Assembly (NCBI GenBank): GCA_900770655.1 | Contig: CAAGLA010000037.1 | Location: forward strand, 1-10,184 | Direction: 5' to 3' | DNA length: 10,184 nt | DNA from: Bacteroidaceae bacterium | Lineage (GTDB): Bacteria; Bacteroidota; Bacteroidia; Bacteroidales; Bacteroidaceae | Shown: piece after piece, positions 1-6,840 of the stretch | Position numbering within the stretch: position 1 is the stretch's first letter | Layout of the letters: each line of letters opens with the position of its first letter | Made by a program: the position numbers and the translations under genes | Notes under the pieces: model-generated | Databases searched by the model: none | What the model was told of the DNA's origin: nothing | What the model saw: only the letters and a program-made list of their open reading frames with translations

Positions 1-85
1 CAAGCAACAGCCACCCACAAAAAATGATGAAAATACGACAACAATCAGTTATAGGCAAGAAGTTTTTTTCGAAAAATTAATAGTT

Positions 86-100
86 TGGCACGGTTTTTGT
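86..100 (+). promoter_or_regulatory. Putative sigma-54 (RpoN) -24/-12 promoter upstream of clpC
   Basis: The bases TTTGGCACGGTTTTTGTA contain TGGCACG (86-92) and, after four bases, TTGT (97-100). This puts GG (87-88) ten bases before G (99), the diagnostic GG-N10-G spacing of the sigma-54 consensus TGGCACG-N4-TTGCW. Only the final C of the -12 box is replaced, by T. The orientation points at clpC, and the start site would fall near 111, giving a leader of about 107 nt. The same arrangement precedes htpG. An activator site would be expected further upstream, mostly beyond the left edge, and I see no clear one in bases 1-80. Assignment is by motif only. Confidence 0.5.
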
Positions 101-146
101 AAGATAAGTTATGTAAAAACATAGAACAAAAAGAAAATTCGTATAC

Positions 147-154
147 TATCTTTG
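147..154 (+). promoter_or_regulatory. Bacteroidales-type -7 element (TATCTTTG) for clpC
   Basis: TATCTTTG matches the Bacteroidota housekeeping -7 consensus TAnnTTTG, and the start site would lie near 161. No TTTG -33 box is present 19-21 nt upstream. The surrounding sequence (142-164) is nearly identical to the promoter of the transporter gene at 2876-2898. clpC may therefore have two promoters, this one and the sigma-54-like one about 50 bases upstream. Confidence 0.7.
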
Positions 155-203
155 CAACAGCAAAAAGCAAAAAGATAAAAAACGGATATTCACAGATATA
201 ATT

Positions 204-210
204 GGAGGAG
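204..210 (+). promoter_or_regulatory. Strong Shine-Dalgarno sequence of clpC
   Basis: GGAGGAG lies 7 nt before the ATG at 218 and fixes the start. It stands out because none of the other genes in the window has a purine-rich Shine-Dalgarno site at proper spacing, as is usual in Bacteroidota. Confidence 0.75.
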
Positions 211-217
211 ACAAAGA

Positions 218-2743
218 ATGAGCAATGAATTTTCGCAAAACATATCGGAAATACTCTCTCTTAGCCGTGAAGAAGCAACACGCCTGAGGAGCAAGACAAT
301 AAACCCGGAGCACCTGCTTTTGGGCATTATACGCAAGGGGAAAGGCAGTGCTTTGGACATACTGCACAGAATGAGCATAAACCCGCTTGAAATAAAAGAG
401 GCCATTGAGAGAAGAAGTGCCGGCAGCGCAGCTGCCGACCAGCCTTTCAACGACGAAGTCGAGATGAGTCTGAGCACAGCAAGAATACTTCGTTTTACAG
501 CACTCGAGGCACGTGCATTCAAGAGCAATGCCGACACAGAGCACCTTCTGCTTGGAATTCTCAAGGAAAAGAACAACCTTGCAGCCGACATTCTCGAGGC
601 GAACGATGTGACATACAACAACCTTTTTGAAGCAATAAAATCAATGACACCCGATGTAAACAAAGGTGTGAACGACGGTTTTGGTTTCACCGACGAAGAC
701 GATGACGAAGAGAGTCTTCCTTCGGGCAGCAAGAATACGGCCCGTTTTTCATACACAGGCACACAAGCCCCAAAATCGTCGAACGACACACCCGTACTCG
801 ACAACTTTGGCGTAGATATGACAAGAGCTGCCGCCGAAGGCAAGCTCGACCCTCTTGTAGGCCGCGAGAAAGAGATTGAAAGAATATCGCAGATACTCAG
901 CCGGCGCAAGAAAAACAACCCTATATTAATAGGTGAGCCGGGAGTTGGAAAATCGGCAATAGTCGAAGGGCTTGCTCAACGCATAATAGAGCGAAAGACC
1001 TCGCGCGTACTCTTCGACAAGCGCATTGTTGCACTCGATATGACAGCCGTTGTTGCCGGAACAAAATACCGCGGACAATTCGAGGAACGCCTGCGTTCAA
1101 TCATTACCGAACTGGAAAACAACCCCAACATAATTGTATTCATAGACGAGATACACACCATTGTAGGAGCCGGTTCAACCCCCGGTTCAATGGACGCTGC
1201 CAATATACTCAAGCCGGCACTTGCCCGTGGTGAAATACAATGTATCGGCGCAACAACAGTCGATGAATACCGCAAAACTGTGGAAAAGGACGGAGCATTG
1301 GAACGCCGTTTCCAGAAAGTTCTTGTAGAACCAACAACAAGCGAAGAGACATATACGATACTAAAGAACATAAAAGAACGTTACGAAAACCACCACAACG
1401 TAACATACACCGATGAAGCGTTGCAGGCGTGTGTCAAAATGACAGACCGTTATGTCACCGACCGTTGCTTCCCCGACAAGGCAATAGACGCAATGGACGA
1501 AGCCGGTGCCCGTATGCACATAACCAACATAAAAGTACCTAAAGAGATAGAAGAGCAGGAGGAACTCATTGACACTGTAAACAAAGAGAAGAATGCAGCA
1601 GTCAAACGACAGGACTTTGAAAGTGCCGCAAACCTTCGCGACAAGGAAAAGAAGTTGCAGAGCCAACTTTCCGAAATGAAGGCGGCTTGGGAAAAAAGCC
1701 TTTCCGACAGCAGGCAGACAGTTGGTGAAGAGGAGGTTGCACGTGTAGTTTCAATGATATCGGGAATACCCGTACAGCGTATGCAGCAAGACGAGTGGAC
1801 ACGCCTCAAAGGGATGAAACAGGAACTCACAGGCAAGGTCATAGCACAAGACAATGCAATAGAGAAACTCACAAAGGCCATACAGCGTAGCCGCGTAGGG
1901 TTACAGAACCCCAACAAGCCTATAGGAACGTTTATGTTTCTTGGCCCAACCGGAGTAGGAAAGACCCTTTTGGCAAAAGAGCTTGCAAAGTTTATGTTCG
2001 GCAGCGCCGATGCACTTATACGCATAGATATGAGCGAATATATGGAAAAATTCACCGTGTCGCGCCTTATGGGAGCACCTCCGGGATACGTAGGCTACGA
2101 AGAGGGAGGCCAGCTCACCGAACGTGTCCGTCGCCGCCCCTACTCCATTGTATTGCTCGACGAGATTGAAAAGGCACACACCGATGTCTTCAATCTTCTC
2201 TTGCAGGTAATGGACGAAGGCCGCCTCACCGACAGCTACGGCCGTACAGTAGACTTCCGCAACACAGTGCTCATTATGACATCGAACGTAGGTACACGCG
2301 AACTCAAAGACTTCGGCGCAGGCATAGGCTTTGCCAAAGACGAAAGGATTGGAGACAGGAAATACTCACGCGATGTTATACAGAAGGCACTAAACAAGCG
2401 TTTCGCGCCCGAATTCCTAAACCGTGTCGATGAAATAATAAACTTCGACCAGCTTGGAAAGGAAGCCATTATAGAGATTGTCGAGCTGGAACTTGCCCAA
2501 ATAGTAAAACGTGTTGCAGAGCTTGGGTACACCATTCAGCTCAGCGACAGCGCAAAAGGTTTCCTTGCCGACAAAGGCTTTGATATACAATACGGTGCAC
2601 GCCCGCTTAAACGCGCTATCCAAACCCATATAGAGGACGAGATATCGCAGTTGCTCCTCGACGGCGAGCTCAAAGAGGGAGATAAAATAGAAGTCGACAC
2701 CGAAGAGAACAACGGAAAACTGAAGTTTGAAGTAAAGAGATAA
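218..2743 (+). CDS. clpC: ClpC-type AAA+ unfoldase, ATP-binding subunit of the Clp protease
   Basis: This is an 841-aa cytoplasmic ring ATPase that unfolds proteins and feeds them into the ClpP protease. Two Clp_N repeats occupy roughly residues 1-67 and 80-145 (each contains EHLLLGI), followed by an acidic linker (158-166). The first AAA+ domain has Walker A GEPGVGKS (239-246) and Walker B VFIDE (307-311). A short middle domain with a UVR-like coiled coil (about 446-485, KRQDFESAANLRDKE) marks ClpC rather than ClpB, whose middle domain is much longer. The second AAA+ domain has Walker A GPTGVGKT (576-583), Walker B IVLLDE (644-649), a candidate sensor/arginine-finger residue R736 and the ClpP-docking loop IGF (703-705). 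All catalytic elements look intact and the length is normal. The start is supported by GGAGGAG 7 nt upstream. It appears monocistronic: a terminator follows within 10 bases. Regulation may combine a housekeeping and a sigma-54-like promoter. I see no CIRCE element. Confidence 0.97.
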   Translation: MSNEFSQNISEILSLSREEATRLRSKTINPEHLLLGIIRKGKGSALDILHRMSINPLEIKEAIERRSAGSAAADQPFNDEVEMSLSTARILRFTALEARAFKSNADTEHLLLGILKEKNNLAADILEANDVTYNNLFEAIKSMTPDVNKGVNDGFGFTDEDDDEESLPSGSKNTARFSYTGTQAPKSSNDTPVLDNFGVDMTRAAAEGKLDPLVGREKEIERISQILSRRKKNNPILIGEPGVGKSAIVEGLAQRIIERKTSRVLFDKRIVALDMTAVVAGTKYRGQFEERLRSIITELENNPNIIVFIDEIHTIVGAGSTPGSMDAANILKPALARGEIQCIGATTVDEYRKTVEKDGALERRFQKVLVEPTTSEETYTILKNIKERYENHHNVTYTDEALQACVKMTDRYVTDRCFPDKAIDAMDEAGARMHITNIKVPKEIEEQEELIDTVNKEKNAAVKRQDFESAANLRDKEKKLQSQLSEMKAAWEKSLSDSRQTVGEEEVARVVSMISGIPVQRMQQDEWTRLKGMKQELTGKVIAQDNAIEKLTKAIQRSRVGLQNPNKPIGTFMFLGPTGVGKTLLAKELAKFMFGSADALIRIDMSEYMEKFTVSRLMGAPPGYVGYEEGGQLTERVRRRPYSIVLLDEIEKAHTDVFNLLLQVMDEGRLTDSYGRTVDFRNTVLIMTSNVGTRELKDFGAGIGFAKDERIGDRKYSRDVIQKALNKRFAPEFLNRVDEIINFDQLGKEAIIEIVELELAQIVKRVAELGYTIQLSDSAKGFLADKGFDIQYGARPLKRAIQTHIEDEISQLLLDGELKEGDKIEVDTEENNGKLKFEVKR

Positions 2744-2752
2744 AAACATTTC

Positions 2753-2793
2753 AACAACAGGGTAACCCCAAAAACAGGTTACCCTGTTGTTTT
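2753..2793 (+). terminator. Rho-independent terminator of clpC
   Basis: A perfect 15-bp stem (2753-2767 with 2777-2791) closes a 9-nt loop. The descending arm runs into T residues up to 2793. It starts ten bases after the clpC stop codon. Confidence 0.85.
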
Positions 2794-2880
2794 AGCAAAA
2801 TCCTTTAATTATCGAAAGAACCATTTATATCTATTGAAAAGTAAAATAGAAGCCACACACCCACAATCTCATATTTATAC

Positions 2881-2888
2881 TACCTTTG
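2881..2888 (+). promoter_or_regulatory. -7 promoter element (TACCTTTG) of the transporter gene
   Basis: TACCTTTG fits TAnnTTTG. The start site would be near 2895, leaving a leader of only about 22 nt before the ATG at 2917. There is no TTTG -33 box at 19-21 nt. Bases 2876-2898 share all but two positions with the clpC promoter at 142-164, and the match continues past the -7 box (TTTGCAACA-N-CAAA). Confidence 0.7.
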
Positions 2889-2916
2889 CAACATCAAAGA
2901 ACAAACAGACACTGCT

Positions 2917-4575
2917 ATGGATTTTTGGACAAACTTTTTCAGCAACCTGCTATTCGGCTCAAGCATAGCCCACTCGATGATAATATTGGCACTGTGCGTA
3001 GGCATTGGAGTGTACCTGAGCAGAATAAAAATTGCAGGAATATCATTCGGAGTAACTTGGGTACTCTTCATCGGTATCCTTCTGGCACATTTTGGAATGA
3101 CACTCGACAGTGAACTGCTGCATTTTGTAAAAGAGTTCGGACTTATACTCTTTGTCTTTTCAATAGGACTTCAGGTAGGGCCGGGATTCTTTTCCAGTTT
3201 CAAGTCGGGAGGTCTTAAATTGAACGCCATTACCTCAATAATAGTACTATTCGATGTACTGACAGCACTGCTGCTCATATACTTCACCGGTGAAAGCGTA
3301 GACACCATCACGGGCATTATGTCGGGAGCTGTCACAAACACTCCGGGAATGGGAGCCGCAGCCGCAGCCTACAAGGATATGTATGGCTATGACAGCCCCA
3401 ATATTGCACTCGGCTACAGCGTTGCATACCCGTTGGGAGTAATTGGCTGCATTCTGGCTATGATATTCCTTAAAACATTATACAAAGGAGAGAGGACTTT
3501 CGACAGAGGCAACAAAAACGATATAAATATACAGCGGCTCTCGCTCGAGGTAACTAAAGAAGATGTTGAACACCTCACCCTCGAAGCTATAAGAAAAAAG
3601 AGTAACCTTGATTTCGTCGTTTCGAGAATAATATACAAAGGTGCCGACAGCTGTGTTGCAGCCGACTCGCACACAACTCTAAGCATTGGCGACAGAATTC
3701 TGATAATTGCCGACAGCAATATACACCCCCACCTTGTTCAGCTCATTGGAAAGCCGGTAGAACAAGAATGGATTAAACCCGAAGAGAAACTGATTTCACG
3801 CAAAATAACAATTACCAAGCCTAAACTCAATGGAGCAAAACTAAGCAAACTGAATATAAGAAAGGAATTCGGTGTAAATATCACACGCATTCACCGTGCG
3901 GGTATAGACTTGGCAGCAACAGCAAACTTCAGGCTTCAGGTTGGCGATATTGTAACAATCGTAGGAAATGAAGATGCCATAAAGAATGTAAAAAAGTTCC
4001 TTGGTGACGAAAGAAAATATCTCGACCACCCGAACCTCATACCCATTTTCATAGGTATAGCACTTGGTTGCGTACTGGGCAGCATACCGCTCAGCGGAAC
4101 ACTTATATCCACGCCTTTGAAATTAGGCTTGGCCGGAGGTCCCCTCATTGTGGCCATACTCATAAGTTATTTCGGGCCCAAGATGGGCGTTGTGACCTAC
4201 ACTACAACAAGTGCAAACCTTATGATAAGAGAGATTGGCATAACACTGTTCCTTGCCTGCGTGGGCTTGGGTGCCGGTGAACAATTTGTAGACAGCATAG
4301 TAAACAAGGGCGGATATATGTGGATTCTATACGGTGCACTGATAACAGTTGTACCCATACTCATTGCCGGCATTGCCGGGCGTTATATTTTCAAAATCAA
4401 GTACAACACTCTTGCCGGAGTAATTTCAGGTTCTTGTACCAACCCGCCTGCGCTCGCCTTTGCCAACCAGCAGTGCAAGAACGGCGATTCAGCTGTGGGG
4501 TATGCAACAGTCTACCCGCTTGCAATGTTCCTGAGAATTCTGGTAGGGCAAATGATTATTCTGCTGCTGTGCTAA
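2917..4575 (+). CDS. AspT/YidE-type membrane transporter with two TrkA-C domains
   Basis: This is a 552-aa inner-membrane protein of the aspartate:alanine exchanger (AAEx, YidE/YbjL duplication) family. It has two hydrophobic halves. The N-terminal half (about 13-190) holds GLQVGPGFF and a conserved block, GIMSGAVTNTPG (133-144) then GYSVAYPLG. The C-terminal half (about 372-552) repeats this as GVISGSCTNPPA (501-512) then GYATVYPLA. Between the halves lies a soluble stretch (about 205-365) with two TrkA-C (RCK_C) domains, each ending in a GD-hydrophobic pattern (IGDRILIIA near 258-266, VGDIVTIVG near 342-350). In this family the two membrane halves form the transport path and TrkA-C domains bind small ligands or nucleotides. 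Characterised AspT swaps aspartate for alanine, but the substrate here cannot be told from sequence. The gene has its own promoter and terminator and lacks a Shine-Dalgarno site. Its placement between clpC and htpG is not obviously functional. Confidence 0.9.
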   Translation: MDFWTNFFSNLLFGSSIAHSMIILALCVGIGVYLSRIKIAGISFGVTWVLFIGILLAHFGMTLDSELLHFVKEFGLILFVFSIGLQVGPGFFSSFKSGGLKLNAITSIIVLFDVLTALLLIYFTGESVDTITGIMSGAVTNTPGMGAAAAAYKDMYGYDSPNIALGYSVAYPLGVIGCILAMIFLKTLYKGERTFDRGNKNDINIQRLSLEVTKEDVEHLTLEAIRKKSNLDFVVSRIIYKGADSCVAADSHTTLSIGDRILIIADSNIHPHLVQLIGKPVEQEWIKPEEKLISRKITITKPKLNGAKLSKLNIRKEFGVNITRIHRAGIDLAATANFRLQVGDIVTIVGNEDAIKNVKKFLGDERKYLDHPNLIPIFIGIALGCVLGSIPLSGTLISTPLKLGLAGGPLIVAILISYFGPKMGVVTYTTTSANLMIREIGITLFLACVGLGAGEQFVDSIVNKGGYMWILYGALITVVPILIAGIAGRYIFKIKYNTLAGVISGSCTNPPALAFANQQCKNGDSAVGYATVYPLAMFLRILVGQMIILLLC

Positions 4576-4578
4576 AAT

Positions 4579-4625
4579 TGTCACAGACAAGAAACGGCAC
4601 GAAGCGTATCTCTGTCAAAATGTCA
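4579..4625 (+). repeat. Three TGTCA half-sites upstream of the htpG promoter
   Basis: TGTCA occurs at 4579-4583, 4613-4617 and 4621-4625. The last two form an 8-bp-spaced direct repeat (CTGTCAAAATGTCAG) just upstream of the sigma-54-like element. They could be operator half-sites for an activator or repressor of htpG. The rightmost copy is also part of the terminator stem, so it may be conserved for that reason alone. No matching arrangement is visible before clpC. Confidence 0.25.
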
Positions 4626-4650
4626 GTTGTGAACAACTGGCATTTTTTTT
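4617..4650 (+). terminator. Rho-independent terminator of the transporter gene
   Basis: A 13-bp stem (4617-4629 with 4634-4646, one G-T wobble) with a TGAA loop is followed by a run of eight T ending at 4650. It lies 41 bases after the transporter stop codon. Its right arm and T-run coincide with the sigma-54-like promoter of htpG. Confidence 0.8.
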
Positions 4651-4652
4651 GT
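4638..4652 (+). promoter_or_regulatory. Putative sigma-54 (RpoN) -24/-12 promoter of htpG
   Basis: TGGCA (4638-4642), six bases, then TTGT (4649-4652) gives GG-N10-G, exactly as upstream of clpC. The start site would be near 4663 and the leader about 57 nt. No TAnnTTTG element occurs between 4576 and 4719, so this is the best promoter candidate for htpG. Caution: the T-rich spacer is also the U-tract of the preceding terminator, and TGGCA is part of its stem. A sigma-70-like TATAAT at 4658-4663 is an alternative but is not the normal form in this phylum. Confidence 0.45.
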
Positions 4653-4719
4653 TTATATATAATGTGTGAGAGAACAGTTTTCTATCACAATCAAAGGACT
4701 ATATTAAAAAACAAGCAAT

Positions 4720-6768
4720 ATGCAAAAAGGAAACATTGGGGTAACAACAGAGAATATCTTCCCCGTAATTAAAAAATTCTTATACAGCGACCACGAAATT
4801 TTTCTTCGTGAAATTGTTTCAAATGCCATTGATGCAACCCAAAAACTAAAGACACTATACGAAAAGGGTGAATTCAAAGGTGAGTTAGGCACACCCAAAG
4901 TTACTGTAACTCTGGGAACAGATACCATAACTGTAAGTGACAACGGTATTGGCCTCACAGCCGAAGAGATTGAAAAGTACATTAACCAGATAGCACTTTC
5001 CGGTGCTACCGACTTCCTTGAGAAATACAAGGATAGTGCAAACAACATTATCGGGCACTTCGGTCTTGGTTTCTATTCGGCCTTTATGGTATCGAAGAAA
5101 GTAGAAATTGTTACAAAGTCATTCCGCGAAGGTGCGCAGGCTGTAAAATGGAGCTGTGACGGAAGCCCCGAATACACTATAGAAGAGGTTGAAAAGACAA
5201 CTCGCGGTACAGACATCATAATGTACATAGACGAAGAGAGCAAAGAGTTCCTCAGCGAGAGCCGCATAAGCGGTATACTCAACAAATATTGCCGTTTCCT
5301 TCCTGTTGAGATAGCCTTCGGCAAGAAGAAAGAGTGGAAAGATGGCAAGCAGGTAGAGACCGACGAGGACAATATAATAAACGACACCACACCGCTATGG
5401 ACACGCAAGCCAAGCGAGCTAAAAGACGAGGACTACAAGGAGTTCTACCGCAAGCTCTACCCAATGAGTGACGAACCACTCTTTTGGATTCACCTCAACG
5501 TAGATTTTCCATTCAACCTCACCGGAATACTCTACTTCCCAAAAGTAAAGAGCAACATCGAACTGCAGAAGAACAAGATACTTCTCTTCTGCAACCAAGT
5601 ATATGTAACCGACGAGGTAGAGGGCATTGTACCCGACTTCCTTACACTTATGCACGGAGTAATAGATTCACCCGATATTCCGCTTAATGTATCACGTTCA
5701 TATCTCCAGAGCGATTCTAATGTAAAGAAGATATCGACATACATTTCAAAGAAGGTTTCCGACCGCTTGCAACAGATATTCAAAAGCGACCGCAAGGAGT
5801 TCGAGGATAAATGGAACGACCTTAAGATATTCATCCACTACGGAATGCTCACCGAAGAGGATTTCTACGACAAGGCAAGCAAGTTTTCATTGTTGCAGGA
5901 CACCGACGGCAACAAGTACACATACGAAGAGTACAAGAACCTCATAAGCAGCGAACAGACCGACAAGGAGGGGAACACAATATACCTATACTCGAACGAC
6001 AAGGAGAAAGAGTACAGTTTCATTGACAATGCCAAAGCAAAAGGATACAACGTTCTTTTAATGGACGGTCAGCTCGACGTTGCACTTATAAGCCTTCTCG
6101 AGCGCAAGTTCGAAAAGAGCCGTTTCACACGTGTGGACAGCGACACTGTTGAGAACCTCATTGTAAAAGAGGAACAGAAAGCAAGCAGCCTAAACGAAGC
6201 AAGCCGCGAAGTTCTCACAGGCGTTTTTGAAAGCCAACTTCCCAAGATAGAGAAGAAAGAGTTCAATGTGCAGACCCTTGCTATGGGCGAGAACGGCCAA
6301 CCCATTATCATTACCCAAACCGAATATATGCGCCGTATGAAAGAGATGGCAGCAATACAACCCGGTATGTCATTCTACGGCGAAATGCCCGATATGTTCA
6401 ATGTACTGCTCAACGAAGAACACCCGCTTATCAAGCGCGTGCTCGAAAATGCAGAGAAAGAGTGTGCCGGCAAGCTTCAGCCCATAGACGCCAAGAAAGC
6501 CCAACTCGAAGAAAGCCGCAAAGATATGTACGATGCACGCAAAGGCAAGAAAGAAGAGGAGGTTACAGAGAGTGAGAAAGACGCACTCTTCGAGGTAGAG
6601 AAAGAGATTACAGCAGCCAAGAGCGAAAAAGAGGCTATACTTGCCGAATACGCAGCCGGTGACAACACCGTTAAACAGCTTATTGACATAACCCTTCTGC
6701 AGAACAATATGCTCACTGGCGAAGCCCTCAACAAATTCGTAAAGCGCAGTATTGAGCTTATGATGTAA
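4720..6768 (+). CDS. htpG: HtpG, Hsp90-family molecular chaperone
   Basis: This 682-aa cytoplasmic homodimeric Hsp90 helps remodel client proteins with ATP. The N-terminal GHKL ATPase site is complete: E31 and N35/D38 in the REIVSNAIDAT motif, DNGIGL (74-79), the lid glycines in IGHFGLGFYS (111-120), and GTD (163-165). The middle domain carries the NVSRSYLQSD motif (323-332) with R326, the ATP-contacting arginine. The C-terminal dimerisation domain includes LLNEEHPLIKRVL (563-575) and ends in a helix rich in M and L. An additional charged, K/E-rich stretch (about 577-645) makes it longer than the 624-aa E. coli protein; Bacteroidota HtpG proteins are known to be of this longer size. The ATG at 4720 begins directly before the conserved N-terminus; there is no usable Shine-Dalgarno (AAAGGA at 4693 is too far away). 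It appears monocistronic, with a sigma-54-like promoter candidate and a long terminator. Confidence 0.97.
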   Translation: MQKGNIGVTTENIFPVIKKFLYSDHEIFLREIVSNAIDATQKLKTLYEKGEFKGELGTPKVTVTLGTDTITVSDNGIGLTAEEIEKYINQIALSGATDFLEKYKDSANNIIGHFGLGFYSAFMVSKKVEIVTKSFREGAQAVKWSCDGSPEYTIEEVEKTTRGTDIIMYIDEESKEFLSESRISGILNKYCRFLPVEIAFGKKKEWKDGKQVETDEDNIINDTTPLWTRKPSELKDEDYKEFYRKLYPMSDEPLFWIHLNVDFPFNLTGILYFPKVKSNIELQKNKILLFCNQVYVTDEVEGIVPDFLTLMHGVIDSPDIPLNVSRSYLQSDSNVKKISTYISKKVSDRLQQIFKSDRKEFEDKWNDLKIFIHYGMLTEEDFYDKASKFSLLQDTDGNKYTYEEYKNLISSEQTDKEGNTIYLYSNDKEKEYSFIDNAKAKGYNVLLMDGQLDVALISLLERKFEKSRFTRVDSDTVENLIVKEEQKASSLNEASREVLTGVFESQLPKIEKKEFNVQTLAMGENGQPIIITQTEYMRRMKEMAAIQPGMSFYGEMPDMFNVLLNEEHPLIKRVLENAEKECAGKLQPIDAKKAQLEESRKDMYDARKGKKEEEVTESEKDALFEVEKEITAAKSEKEAILAEYAAGDNTVKQLIDITLLQNNMLTGEALNKFVKRSIELMM

Positions 6769-6779
6769 AAAAAGAGAAT

Positions 6780-6840
6780 TATAATTGTAAAAAAGATACG
6801 TTGGCCTTTCAAAGGTCAACGTATCTTTTTTACAATTATA
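6780..6840. terminator. Two-way terminator between htpG and the convergent nuclease gene
   Basis: A 27-bp stem (6780-6806 with 6814-6840, one G-T wobble) closes a 7-nt loop. The core, an A6 run, GATACGTTGRCC, loop, complement and a T6 run, reads as a terminator on both strands. On the minus strand the last codons and the TGA stop (6818-6816) of the nuclease gene lie inside the right arm. Confidence 0.9.

Noticed and set aside
190..918. A 242-codon open frame on the minus strand opposite the start of clpC
   Set aside because: It lies entirely opposite well-conserved clpC sequence, has low-complexity S/L-rich content, no promoter and no recognisable domain; it is a shadow of clpC codon usage.
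4658..4663. A sigma-70-like TATAAT box upstream of htpG
   Set aside because: Bacteroidota use TAnnTTTG rather than TATAAT, no -35 box is seen, and AT-rich DNA yields such a match easily.
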